Assembly: GCF_002743375.1 (NCBI RefSeq)
Contig: NZ_PDZC01000007.1
Location: forward strand, 118,588-182,587
Origin: Sporosarcina sp. P34
Lineage (GTDB): Bacteria > Bacillota > Bacilli > Bacillales_A > Planococcaceae
Direction of reading: 5' to 3'
DNA: 64,000 bases
The notes under the pieces were generated by a model, which had not been told where the DNA came from, did no database searches, and saw nothing but the letters and a program-made list of their open reading frames with translations. Both the position numbers and the translations under genes were made by a program. The first letter of the stretch is position 1, and the number at the start of each line of letters is the position of its first letter. This document shows, in pieces, positions 42,808-51,906 of this stretch.

Positions 42808-43761
42808 TTATTCAACAATTGCACTTAACGCTTCACGTACCCACGCATTGTTCTCATATGATGAACGGCGAAGATTAAGACGCGCTTGTGATTTTGGTCC
42901 ATTATTTTTAATAATTTTTTTAAATTCTGACCAGTCGGGTTGCTGATAAACCCAATGATTCTTCTCCTGATCAAAATGCAATGTATCATCCGGAATTGTT
43001 AAACTGAGCGATAGAATTCTCGGAATGTATTTATCCAAGAAGCTCTGGCGTAATTCTTCATTTGTGTTCTTACGGATACGATATTTAATAGTAGCTTCTT
43101 GCTTTGATGCACCTGTCGTAGCTTTACTTGGAGGTCCAAAAAACATAAGCAGTGCCGGCCACCAGCGGTTAAGCGCGTCCTGTACCATTGCTTTTTGTTC
43201 TTCTGTTCCTTCGGCAAGTGCCATGATAATCGACTCTCCGTGCTGCGCATGGAATACTTCTTCTGCACAAATACGTTGTAAGGCCTTTGCATACGGTCCA
43301 TAAGATGCATCTAGCATATTCGTTTGTGTAATGATTGCAGCCCCATCTACTAACCAACCTATCAATCCTGCATCTGCCCAAGTCTTTGTTTCCATATGAA
43401 ATACATTATGAAACTTCAGATCCTCATTAAATAGATCCTGCATGATATCACCGCGAGTTTTACCATATGGCTTCATTAAATCTTCTGCTACGCGTAATAA
43501 TAGTTGTCCGTGACCCATTTCATCTTGTACTTTCGCCATAATTCCAAGTTTGCGGTATAGTGAAGGCGCTTTAGGTACCCACTCTTTCTCAGGAAGCGCT
43601 CCCATAATTTCACTGATTCCGTGCATGGAAATGAGTTTAATTAACGTTTGACGATACTCTTCGGGCATCCAATCATCTGCCTGGATCTTATCGCCACTTT
43701 CTATACGTTCCATGAAATACTCCATCTTTTCATCTGCGGTCATCGCTGTCATCATTACCAT
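42808..43761 (-). CDS. paaA: PaaA, catalytic subunit of phenylacetyl-CoA 1,2-epoxidase
   Basis: A 317-residue diiron monooxygenase subunit. Two ligand regions are visible: MAKVQDEMGHGQLLLRVAED (ExxH) and CAEEVFHAQHGES (ExxxxxH type). Other family segments are GLIGWLVDGAAIITQ and SYGPYAKALQRI. With PaaBC it epoxidises the ring of phenylacetyl-CoA using O2 and electrons. The usual reductase PaaE is not encoded in the island; a ferredoxin and its reductase lie directly upstream. AAAGGAGG precedes the ATG, and a candidate PaaX operator lies at 43827. Confidence 0.95.
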   Translation of the reverse strand: MVMMTAMTADEKMEYFMERIESGDKIQADDWMPEEYRQTLIKLISMHGISEIMGALPEKEWVPKAPSLYRKLGIMAKVQDEMGHGQLLLRVAEDLMKPYGKTRGDIMQDLFNEDLKFHNVFHMETKTWADAGLIGWLVDGAAIITQTNMLDASYGPYAKALQRICAEEVFHAQHGESIIMALAEGTEEQKAMVQDALNRWWPALLMFFGPPSKATTGASKQEATIKYRIRKNTNEELRQSFLDKYIPRILSLSLTIPDDTLHFDQEKNHWVYQQPDWSEFKKIIKNNGPKSQARLNLRRSSYENNAWVREALSAIVE

Positions 43762-43826
43762 TTATCTAATTCCTCCTTTATATTTTGAAAAGTTAATACC
43801 ACAAGATACTATTTACAACGATCAAA

Positions 43827-43864
43827 TATAACAAATTTAATGACTTTGCATAAACTTTGTTATA
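43827..43864. promoter_or_regulatory. Candidate PaaX operator before paaA
   Basis: TATAACAAA and its exact inverse TTTGTTATA enclose 20 bases, i.e. TATAAC-N26-GTTATA. It lies between the ferredoxin gene and paaA. The same half-sites with N27 occur at 45239 and 51469. Confidence 0.6.
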
Positions 43865-43882
43865 CTTGGCCACAAAAAAATA

Positions 43883-44137
<255 letters not shown>

Positions 44138-44158
44138 TTATTCTAATTAGTCATATGT

Positions 44159-45193
44159 TCAAGAGTTGACCGGGACTTTTTTCTGATCTTGCTTTTCCTT
44201 TTTCTCCATTAGCGTCGTACTATGTGTTGCTTGAACTTTAGCCGTTGGATCAATGTAGACCTTGGCATTACTAACAGCCGTAGGTGCTTCTCCAAATCCG
44301 CTAGCTATAAGTTTTACTTTACCTGGATACGTACAAATGTCGCCTACAGCATAAATACCTTCAATGTTCGTTTCCATTTTTGAATTCACGACAATGCTGT
44401 TCTTTTCTATTTCTAGTTCCCAATCCTTGATAGGACCAAGCGAAGACACGAAACCATAGTTGACTATCACTTCGTCAATTGCGATTTCCTCTACCTCGTC
44501 TGACTTCACTTTACTAAGAACAATTTTTTCAATATGATCTTCACCAATAAATGATGATGGTGTATACGGTGTTTTAATTTCTACTTTGGAATTCATTAAG
44601 TTCTCAACGCTAGCTTCATGTGCGCGAAACTTATCTCGGCGGTGAACGAGTGTTACTTTGTTCGCAATCGGCTCAAGCATTAGAGACCAATCTACCGCAG
44701 AATCTCCACCGCCAAAAACCTGTACATTCTTTCCTGCAAAGTATTGTAAATCTTTAATAAAGTAATGTAAGTTTTTACCCTCGTATTGTTCAGCGTTTTC
44801 AATTTCAATCTTTCTAGGTTGAAATGCACCATTTCCTGCAGTAATAATAATTGCCTTAGAATAATGTGTTTCTTTATTCGTTTTGATTTTGAAGTTCCCG
44901 TCTTCTTGCTTAGTCACTTCACGTACCTCTTGTCCAAGTGTGATAGTTGGTTCAAACTGAGACATCTGCTCAACTAGATTGTCAATAAGTTTTTGTCCAG
45001 TGATTTTTGGAAAACCTGCAATATCGTAAATATACTTCTCTGGATACAAAGCTGTTAGTTGACCGCCAAGTTGTGGAAGACTCTCAATCAAGTTTACCGA
45101 CATTTGACGCATACCTGCATAAAAGGATGTAAACAAACCCACAGGGCCGCCACCAATTATTGTTATATCATAAATTTTCTGTTCATTACTCAT
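44159..45193 (-). CDS. Ferredoxin-NADP(+) reductase, YumC type (phenylacetate island)
   Basis: A 344-residue FAD/NADP enzyme with [17 protein letters not shown], the NADP motif [14 protein letters not shown] and [20 protein letters not shown]. It is highly similar over its length to the paralog at 29223. It is first in a unit with the ferredoxin and is preceded by an excellent promoter with an operator-like repeat at +1. It should feed electrons from NADPH to the ferredoxin and on to PaaABC. AGAGGAGAGG precedes the ATG. Confidence 0.93.
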   Translation of the reverse strand: MSNEQKIYDITIIGGGPVGLFTSFYAGMRQMSVNLIESLPQLGGQLTALYPEKYIYDIAGFPKITGQKLIDNLVEQMSQFEPTITLGQEVREVTKQEDGNFKIKTNKETHYSKAIIITAGNGAFQPRKIEIENAEQYEGKNLHYFIKDLQYFAGKNVQVFGGGDSAVDWSLMLEPIANKVTLVHRRDKFRAHEASVENLMNSKVEIKTPYTPSSFIGEDHIEKIVLSKVKSDEVEEIAIDEVIVNYGFVSSLGPIKDWELEIEKNSIVVNSKMETNIEGIYAVGDICTYPGKVKLIASGFGEAPTAVSNAKVYIDPTAKVQATHSTTLMEKKEKQDQKKVPVNS

Positions 45194-45238
45194 ATGCTAG
45201 CCTCTCCTCTCTTTCGGAAGAAAATTGATTTTTCCATG

Positions 45239-45312
45239 TATAACGCATAAATAACGTTATTCGCTTTTCTTGTTATACTTAGTATCTTAAATCAATGTGT
45301 AAGCGTTGTCAA
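45239..45312 (-). promoter_or_regulatory. Promoter and candidate PaaX operator of the reductase-ferredoxin unit
   Basis: On the minus strand TTGACA (45307-45312), 17 bases and TAAGAT (45284-45289) form a near-consensus promoter. Six bases after the -10 begins TATAAC-N27-GTTATA (45239-45277), placing the inverted repeat at the transcription start, where a repressor would act. A perfect palindrome AATAACGTTATT sits inside it. Confidence 0.68.
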
Positions 45313-45415
45313 GAATATATTCAGAATAATTTATTTTCATTTCAAGATTTCAGAGCATTGCGTCACGGACGTATTTTACTCAGTAGATATGTCGTTGTTT
45401 AAAAAATTTTCATAC

Positions 45416-45445
45416 AAAAAGCACTGCTAAGACGCAGTGCTTTTT
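45416..45445 (-). terminator. Terminator of the Liv-type transporter operon
   Basis: AAAAAGCACTGC and its complement form a 12-base-pair stem with T-runs, right after the binding-protein stop codon. The 45313-45415 stretch has no gene. Confidence 0.85.
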
Positions 45446-45448
45446 ACA

Positions 45449-46624
45449 TCATTCAATATATGTCCATTTTCCATCCTTCACAGTCGCCATTACAAAGCTC
45501 TCTGGTCCAAGCCCATTATGATCTTCAGCTGTGTAATTATAAACTCCTGTCGTTCCAATCCAGTCTTTAATATTCTCTTCTAAATAATCTCGAATTGCTT
45601 CACGATCAGTAGCACCATTCTTCAATGCTTCTACTGTCAACATCACATTGTCATAGCCATAAGAACCAAAGTTAGTCGGTTCACTGCCGTACTTTTCTGT
45701 ATACTCATTGTAGAACTCTGATAATACACTGTGCTGTATATCATCTTTAGGAATCTGGTCTGGGAATAATAGCTTGCCAGTTGGAATTACTACACCTTCT
45801 GCAGCTTCTCCCGCTAAAGAGATAAAGTTTTGATTTGCAATGCCGTGACTTCCAACTATCGGTAAACTAATTCCTAGATCATGCGCATTCTTTGCGATTA
45901 CGGCTGGTCCGGGATTAGTTCCCCAGACGACGATTGCTTCTGCTTTTGCACTATTAATCTTCGTCACTTGCGTACTCATATCAGGATCTTGTGTATTATA
46001 GCTTTCTTTTGCTACGATTTTAATATCATATTCATCTGCTAAAGCTTCCAATTGCTCTAAGCCACTTGAGCCAAACGCATTAGAATCGCTAATCGTACCA
46101 ATTTTCTTAATTCCTTGTTCTTGTAAATACATATAAACCCGTTCAACTGCTTGTCTATCCGATTGCGGTGTTTTAAATACCCATTCTGCATCTTCAACAG
46201 GTTCAACGACATGCGCACTTGCTGCAGCCGAGATCATAGTGACTTTTTGTTGCAATGCGATTCCTTTCATAGCAAGGCTTTCACCACTACCTGAAGACCC
46301 GAGTAACGCTAATACTTTTTCGTCGTTCACTAATCGATTAGCTTCTTGTGTTGCTTTTTCCTGGCTCGATTGATCATCCGCCAAGATGATCTTTAGTGGA
46401 ATGCCATTAATCCCACCATCTGCATTGATTTTCTCTTCTAGGAGTTTTGCTGCATTCCATTCAGGTTCACCTAACGGACTATTTGGACCCGTTTTTGAAT
46501 AAATGGCACCGATCTTATACTCTTTCGGTTCTCCATTTTCAGAACTTGCGTCTGTGTCGCTACATGCGGCTAGTACCAATGAAATGATAACTGCTAGAAA
46601 TAGCATAGTTAATTTTTTGAACAT
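45449..46624 (-). CDS. Liv-type ABC transporter substrate-binding lipoprotein, phenylacetate island
   Basis: A 391-residue type I periplasmic-binding-fold lipoprotein. The signal peptide FLAVIISLVLAAC ends in the lipobox LAAC, and the mature domain begins YKIGAIYSKTGPNSPLGEPE. Further signatures are LGSSGSGESLAMKGIA and GTISDSNAFGSSGLEQLEAL. The family includes Leu/Ile/Val and many aromatic-acid binders. It is the last gene of an operon headed by paaK. Uptake of phenylacetate or a related aromatic acid is therefore inferred. The start at 46624 is chosen because a G-rich ribosome site lies between it and the ATG at 46645. Confidence 0.87.
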   Translation of the reverse strand: MFKKLTMLFLAVIISLVLAACSDTDASSENGEPKEYKIGAIYSKTGPNSPLGEPEWNAAKLLEEKINADGGINGIPLKIILADDQSSQEKATQEANRLVNDEKVLALLGSSGSGESLAMKGIALQQKVTMISAAASAHVVEPVEDAEWVFKTPQSDRQAVERVYMYLQEQGIKKIGTISDSNAFGSSGLEQLEALADEYDIKIVAKESYNTQDPDMSTQVTKINSAKAEAIVVWGTNPGPAVIAKNAHDLGISLPIVGSHGIANQNFISLAGEAAEGVVIPTGKLLFPDQIPKDDIQHSVLSEFYNEYTEKYGSEPTNFGSYGYDNVMLTVEALKNGATDREAIRDYLEENIKDWIGTTGVYNYTAEDHNGLGPESFVMATVKDGKWTYIE

Positions 46625-46641
46625 CTTCTCATCCCCCATCA

Positions 46642-47382
46642 TCAATGTACTGTGTGGCCTAAATAAGCTTCTTTTACTTCGGGATCATTCAATAATTCGC
46701 TTGAACTGCCGCTCTTAATGATTTCACCATGAGAAATGACATACCCCCGATCAGCAACTTTAAGGGATGCATGTAAATTTTGTTCTATTAATAAAATCGT
46801 TGTTCCAAACTGCTTACGTAAATCACCGACTAGTTCTAATACATCCTTCGCTATAAGAGGGGCTAGTCCCAATGTAGGTTCGTCTAATAACAACAAGTCA
46901 GGCTCTGCCATCATACCTCTTGCAATTGCAAGCATTTGTTGCTGACCGCCAGACATCGTTCCACCCATTTGATCTTTTCGGTCACTTAATATCGGAAATA
47001 ACTCAAAAACCTTTTTGATGTTTTCTTCTATTGCCTGCTTGTTAGTAGTTTTGCGATGATGGTAAGCACCTAAATATAAATTATCCAACACAGTCATTGT
47101 AGAAAAAATTTGACGATGTTCAGGTACATGAATTAAGTGTTTCTCAACAATCTTTTCTGCTTCCATTCCCGTAATATCCATACCTTGATAGATAACTTGG
47201 CCGCTTGTCGGTCGAAGAAGTCCAGACATGGTTTGTAGAAGAGTTGTCTTACCTGCTCCATTTGCACCTAGCAAAGCGACAATTTCTCCTTGATTCACAG
47301 ACAGTGATACGCCATTTAATGCTTGAATCGGCCCATAACTTACAGAACAGTCAAGTACCTCAAGTAGCTTTTGTTCGCTCAT
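46642..47382 (-). CDS. LivF-type ABC transporter ATP-binding protein
   Basis: A 246-residue ATPase. Walker A GANGAGKTTLLQ, signature MSGGQQQMLAIARGMM and Walker B LLLLDEPTLGLAP are the LivF pattern. It pairs with the LivG-type ATPase encoded upstream (four-base ATGA overlap) to drive the importer. The substrate is set by the binding protein, which is encoded 17 bases downstream. Confidence 0.92.
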   Translation of the reverse strand: MSEQKLLEVLDCSVSYGPIQALNGVSLSVNQGEIVALLGANGAGKTTLLQTMSGLLRPTSGQVIYQGMDITGMEAEKIVEKHLIHVPEHRQIFSTMTVLDNLYLGAYHHRKTTNKQAIEENIKKVFELFPILSDRKDQMGGTMSGGQQQMLAIARGMMAEPDLLLLDEPTLGLAPLIAKDVLELVGDLRKQFGTTILLIEQNLHASLKVADRGYVISHGEIIKSGSSSELLNDPEVKEAYLGHTVH

Positions 47383-48158
47383 ACGACTTCCTCCTCGATC
47401 TCAGCACCTAAGTAAGCCGCAATGACCGCTTCATTCGCTTGAATTTCTTTTGGGGCTCCTTCTGCAATCTTCATGCCTTGATCCAAAACAACGAGTTTAT
47501 CGCAAATGCTCATGACTAGATCCATGTCATGCTCAACGACTAGAATAGTTACTCCAGAGTCTCTTACTCTTTTAATCAACTCACTCATTTCAGACGTCTC
47601 ACTATGATTTAATCCCGCTGCAATTTCATCCAACAGAAGAAGCTTGGGTTCTGTGGCGTAAGCACGGGCAAATTCTAATAGTCGCAATTTACCTAATGAC
47701 AAACTGGATGCCTTCTGATCATAAAGTAGTTCTAGGTTGAAAAAACTTAAGATATCCATTGCCTCTTCATACACTTTGCGCTCATTTTTGGAAATACCAA
47801 GTAACATGGAAGCAACACCTGAAAGATTTTGCTTCGTTCTCATATGCTGGCCTACCATGACATTCTCGATCACTGTCATATTTTTAAACACTTGTAAGTT
47901 TTGGAAGGTCCGTGATATGCCTAATGGAGCTACCTTGTATGAAGGAAGAGAATCAATCCTCTTCCCGCAAAACAAAATATTTCCTTCGGTCGGTGGAAAT
48001 ATAGAAGATATCATATTGAACATTGTGCTTTTTCCTGCTCCGTTCGGTCCTATTAGCCCAACAATTTGCCCTTCATCGACAGAGAAGCTGACATCGCTAT
48101 TTGCTACAACTCCACCAAATCTTTTTGTAATTGATTCTACTTGCAACAATGTCATCAT
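47379..48158 (-). CDS. LivG-type ABC transporter ATP-binding protein
   Basis: A 259-residue ATPase with Walker A GPNGAGKSTMFN, the LivG-type signature SLSLGKLRLLEFARA and Walker B LLLDEIAAGLNHSE. The non-canonical LSLG signature is typical of LivG, whose C loop often reads LSYG/LPYG. A weak GAGG lies just before the tandem ATGs, so start could be either. It follows the LivM-type permease gene by four bases. Confidence 0.92.
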   Translation of the reverse strand: MMTLLQVESITKRFGGVVANSDVSFSVDEGQIVGLIGPNGAGKSTMFNMISSIFPPTEGNILFCGKRIDSLPSYKVAPLGISRTFQNLQVFKNMTVIENVMVGQHMRTKQNLSGVASMLLGISKNERKVYEEAMDILSFFNLELLYDQKASSLSLGKLRLLEFARAYATEPKLLLLDEIAAGLNHSETSEMSELIKRVRDSGVTILVVEHDMDLVMSICDKLVVLDQGMKIAEGAPKEIQANEAVIAAYLGAEIEEEVV

Positions 48159-48162
48159 CCTC

Positions 48163-49200
48163 TCATTCTGAAACGCTTTGTTTTATCGGTGTGACGGGTA
48201 CAGATGATTTTTTCTCTGCTCTTTTTATGGATGTATTTTTAAACCAGTCTATTACTGTTGGAAACAGACCTTTTGGCATAAAGATCACGACTAATATTAA
48301 GATTAATCCATAAATCACGTGTTCCGAATCACTAGTGATAAACGAGAATTGCTCACCAAGTGTATGAACGGTAATACCGATCATTCGGATTAGTAAAGCG
48401 CCTATTAATGCACCCCATACACTTCCACTTCCTCCGAGGACGACCATCGCTAAGAAAAGAATGGATGCATCAAATGTAAAGGCGGAAGGAGATATGCTGT
48501 AGCTCATGTGGGCAAACAACCAGCCGGCAAGTCCCGCAAATGATGCGCTCAATATAAACACTTGCATTTTATACCTGCCCGTATTAACCCCCATCGAGCT
48601 GGAAGCTATTTCTGAGTCGTGTATAGAACGGAGTGCACGTCCAACCCGAGAATGAACAATGTTTAGTGAAAGAATTAAAACTAGTAAAACAAAAAACCAT
48701 ACTAGAAAGTAATAGGGAACTCCTTGGTTGATTGTCATGCCAAACAATGACAGCTGGGGGATCCCATAAAATCCTGATGCTCCCATTGTAATTCCTTTGC
48801 CTTCAACCAGAAGACCATGAACGATTATACCAAGAGCCAATGTTGCCATAGCTAAGTAATATCCACTTAAACGAGACATCGTATATCCCATGACAATAGC
48901 AAGAAGAGCCGGAACTAGTAAAGCTATAGGCAAGCTAAGCCAAGGACTCCATCCCCACGTAGCTGTCAGAATCGACGTGGTATATGCTCCCACTCCATAA
49001 AATGCTGCCTGACCTAAAGATATTTGTCCGGCATAACCCATTAACAAGCCTAAACCGATGGCTATAATAGCGTATATACCTGCAAATGTTGCCTGTGTAA
49101 TAAAAAATGATTGAGTAACTATCAATGGAAATATAAGGATGGCAGCAATGAATACAACTACGCCCCACCACTTCGTCTGCTGTACGCCTCGTAACTTCAT
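48163..49200 (-). CDS. LivM-type ABC transporter permease
   Basis: A 345-residue membrane protein with about ten hydrophobic segments. The LivM signatures ALGLGLLMGYAGQISLGQAAF and VLGGSGSVWGALIGALL are intact. The C-terminal 30 residues are charged and cytoplasmic. Its ATG overlaps the stop codon of the LivH-type gene (TAATG). It forms the channel with the LivH-type subunit. Confidence 0.92.
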   Translation of the reverse strand: MKLRGVQQTKWWGVVVFIAAILIFPLIVTQSFFITQATFAGIYAIIAIGLGLLMGYAGQISLGQAAFYGVGAYTTSILTATWGWSPWLSLPIALLVPALLAIVMGYTMSRLSGYYLAMATLALGIIVHGLLVEGKGITMGASGFYGIPQLSLFGMTINQGVPYYFLVWFFVLLVLILSLNIVHSRVGRALRSIHDSEIASSSMGVNTGRYKMQVFILSASFAGLAGWLFAHMSYSISPSAFTFDASILFLAMVVLGGSGSVWGALIGALLIRMIGITVHTLGEQFSFITSDSEHVIYGLILILVVIFMPKGLFPTVIDWFKNTSIKRAEKKSSVPVTPIKQSVSE

Positions 49201-50078
49201 TACAACCCTCCTTTCCCAATAGTTTTTTCACCCAAAATACCATTGGGTCTAATGATTAATATAAGCAAAAATATTGAAAATGTAATAATATCTTTCATTC
49301 CTGAACTAATATAGCCTGCCCCCATGGATTCAAATAGTCCAATTAGCAAACCACCAATGACAGCTCCAGGGGCACTACCTAGTCCTCCCAGAATTGCTGC
49401 TGAAAATCCTTTAATGCCTAACATAGCACCCATGTCATATGCAGGGAAAATGATTGGTGCGATTGCAAGCCCCGCAATAGCTCCAAGAGCAGCGCTTAAA
49501 ACAAAGGAAAAAGAAGACATTCTTTTTGGACTTATTCCCATTAATCTTGCAGCCATCGGATTAACAGAGGATGCTTGGAACGCTTTACCTAGCATTGTTT
49601 TGTCGATAAACATATACATAAGTCCGACAACTAACAACATAATCAGAATGACCCAAATGGATTGGGGGGTAATGGAAGCGCCTCCAATTTCAACGGGAGT
49701 ATTCTTCGTGAAAGGCGCTACTGTATGTTGATCTTTTCCCCATACCATACTACTGATTCCACGGATGAAAATTGAAGTTCCAATAGTCAAAATGATTAAG
49801 CTGATCGCGTCGGCACCTTTGGCTCTACGTATCAAGAGGTTCTCCATTAGCCACCCGATGAATGTCACAAAGAGAATCGTAGCTATAAAGGATAGCCAAT
49901 ATGGCACGCCCACTGATACGAGTGAAAACATGGTCAATCCACCAAGCATGACAAATTCACCTTGAGCCAAGTTGATAACTTTTGTCACACTATAAATAGT
50001 AACAAAACCGAGGGCGACAATTGCATAAATACTTCCAATCGTAATTCCCGTTAATGTGAACTGTAAAAAATCTTGCAC
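49200..50078 (-). CDS. LivH-type ABC transporter permease
   Basis: A 292-residue membrane protein with about eight hydrophobic segments, including the LivH N-terminus GSIYAIVALGFVTIYSVTKVINLAQGEFVMLGG and, near the C-terminus, GIKGFSAAILGGLGSAPGAVIGGLLIG. The start is GTG with a weak upstream AAGTGA. It lies 30 bases after paaK, the first gene of the same unit, which is the main evidence that the importer serves phenylacetate catabolism. Confidence 0.9.
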   Translation of the reverse strand: MQDFLQFTLTGITIGSIYAIVALGFVTIYSVTKVINLAQGEFVMLGGLTMFSLVSVGVPYWLSFIATILFVTFIGWLMENLLIRRAKGADAISLIILTIGTSIFIRGISSMVWGKDQHTVAPFTKNTPVEIGGASITPQSIWVILIMLLVVGLMYMFIDKTMLGKAFQASSVNPMAARLMGISPKRMSSFSFVLSAALGAIAGLAIAPIIFPAYDMGAMLGIKGFSAAILGGLGSAPGAVIGGLLIGLFESMGAGYISSGMKDIITFSIFLLILIIRPNGILGEKTIGKGGL

Positions 50079-50108
50079 TCACTTCACGCCCTTATCCAGT
50101 TGTTATTG

Positions 50109-51428
50109 TCATACGCTTACAGGTGAACTTTCACGCTTATCTACAACACGTGTCGCTTTTCCTTCTGATCTTGGAAGGGCTTTCGGTTCATTACACACAA
50201 CATCTACTGAGATTAAACACGAATTCTTCAACTTATGTTGGATCATCCGCTTTATACTCGTGATGGATTCATGAAGTAGGTCACAGCCAACTTGTTCATA
50301 TAGAGAAAGCTCAATCTCGATATGTAATTCAATTGCATCCATAACGCCTTTGCGAACTAATTGTATTTGATAAATAGGTGATAATCCTTCTATTTGAAGT
50401 AATTCTCGTTCAATCTCGGAAGGGAAAACATTTACTCCTCGAACAATGATCATGTCGTCAGTTCGTCCTTTAACACGTGACATACGAGTCGTTGTTCTTC
50501 CACATTTACATTTCTCATGAGTAATTGATGCAATATCTCCCGTACGGTAACGGATAACTGGAAGCGCTTCCTTTTGCAAGCTAGTAAACACTAATTCTCC
50601 ATCGGCAACGGGTTCAAGTGTATCGGGATTAATTACTTCCACAAAGAAATGATCATCTGCAATATGTAATCCATCCTGCGCTTCATGACATTCAGACGCA
50701 ACGCCAGGTCCCATAATTTCGCTTAATCCATAGATATCTACAGCTTTTATTCCTAGTTTCTGTTCTAGCTTTTGACGCACGCTTTCAGACCAAGCTTCTG
50801 CTCCAAATATTCCGTAAGCAAGATTTGTTTCACGTGGATCCATTCCTTGTTCTTCCATCTTCTCAATGATGCTCAAGACGTAAGACGGGGTACCACATAT
50901 TCCACGTGGCTTAAGATCATTGATAATGGTGATTTGACGTTCTGTATTTCCTCCAGAGATCGGTATTGTAGCTACACCTAATTCATCTGCACCTTGATGA
51001 AGTCCAAGCCCTCCTGTAAATAATCCATACCCATACGCATTATGAAAGACATCAGATTTTCTACCGCCAGCAGCAACGATAGCACGTGCCACTAAAATTC
51101 CCCAGTTCTTAAGATCACGCTCTGAGTAGCCGACAATAGTTGGCTTTCCACTTGTTCCAGATGAACCATGGATCCTTGCAACATCATCCACAGGAATAGC
51201 AAATAGTCCATATGGATACTGATCACGGAAATCTTTTTTCTTTGTGAAAGGTAGCTTTTTAATATCCTCCAACGATTGAATATCTTCAGGCTTAATTTGC
51301 AATTCATCAAATTTCTGTCTATAAAATCCTACATTTTCATATACGTTTTCCACTGTCTTTTTTAATCCTTTGAGCTGTAGTTCTCGCTTTTCGGAAATGG
51401 GTGCGCTTTCAATTTCTGGGTTGTACAT
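50109..51428 (-). CDS. paaK: Phenylacetate-CoA ligase
   Basis: A 439-residue adenylate-forming enzyme, normal PaaK length. The ATP loop is IHGSSGTSGKPTIVGYSERD (about 94-113); later motifs are AYGIFGAEAWSESVR, the A5-like IYGLSEIMGPGV and RTGDIASI. The C-terminal lid has RVKGRTDDMIIVRGVNVFPSE. It activates phenylacetate to its CoA thioester, which is both pathway substrate and PaaX inducer. It heads the transporter operon and is preceded by a candidate PaaX operator. GGGAGG precedes the ATG. Confidence 0.95.
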   Translation of the reverse strand: MYNPEIESAPISEKRELQLKGLKKTVENVYENVGFYRQKFDELQIKPEDIQSLEDIKKLPFTKKKDFRDQYPYGLFAIPVDDVARIHGSSGTSGKPTIVGYSERDLKNWGILVARAIVAAGGRKSDVFHNAYGYGLFTGGLGLHQGADELGVATIPISGGNTERQITIINDLKPRGICGTPSYVLSIIEKMEEQGMDPRETNLAYGIFGAEAWSESVRQKLEQKLGIKAVDIYGLSEIMGPGVASECHEAQDGLHIADDHFFVEVINPDTLEPVADGELVFTSLQKEALPVIRYRTGDIASITHEKCKCGRTTTRMSRVKGRTDDMIIVRGVNVFPSEIERELLQIEGLSPIYQIQLVRKGVMDAIELHIEIELSLYEQVGCDLLHESITSIKRMIQHKLKNSCLISVDVVCNEPKALPRSEGKATRVVDKRESSPVSV

Positions 51429-51468
51429 AGATAAATCCTCCCTTTTCTCTCATATTACTTTATACGAA

Positions 51469-51541
51469 TATAACGCGTATAGAACGACGCTTCCTTTATT
51501 CGTTATATATAGCAATACATTAATACATATTTTTCATTAAG
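51469..51541 (-). promoter_or_regulatory. Candidate promoter and PaaX operator of paaK-liv operon
   Basis: TATAAC-N27-GTTATA (51469-51507) has the same half-sites and spacing as the copy at 45239; 27 of 40 aligned bases agree. Upstream on the minus strand TTGACT (51536-51541) and TAATGT 17 bases later could be the promoter, placing the operator at the transcription start. The rest of 51542-51865 is AT-rich and shows no gene. Confidence 0.58.
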
Positions 51542-51865
51542 TCAACATCAATTTCAGAATATTCCATTTCGATTGACCATTATGAGGTAGTAATTCAAAG
51601 ACCAAAAGAATAAATATGTAAAGGTATTTAACCATAACTTTCACTTCTAAAAATTTGTGTATTCAATGATAACGATAAATGGTTAACCGTTTCGATTGTG
51701 TTATAGTAATTGATTTTTATGAAAAGATTAACAGGATCTATGAATATCATACCGCAAATCTAATTTACTTGGTTAATTTGATTTAATGAACTATATGATT
51801 ATTTCATACTATTAACAAAGTTCCGAGCCTTTCTCTGCTTTACTTTAATTTTACACATGAGAAAA

Positions 51866-51893
51866 GGCAACTATCCATAAACGGATAGCTGCC
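51866..51893 (-). terminator. Terminator of leuA
   Basis: GGCAGCTATCC pairs with GGATAGTTGCC (one G-T), followed by TTTTC on the minus strand, right after leuA. Confidence 0.8.
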
Positions 51894-51906
51894 TCTTTAT
51901 TTTGAA

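Noticed and set aside
44159..45193. PaaE or thioredoxin reductase
   Set aside because: It is a YumC-type ferredoxin reductase: no plant-type 2Fe-2S domain as in PaaE and no CxxC as in thioredoxin reductase.
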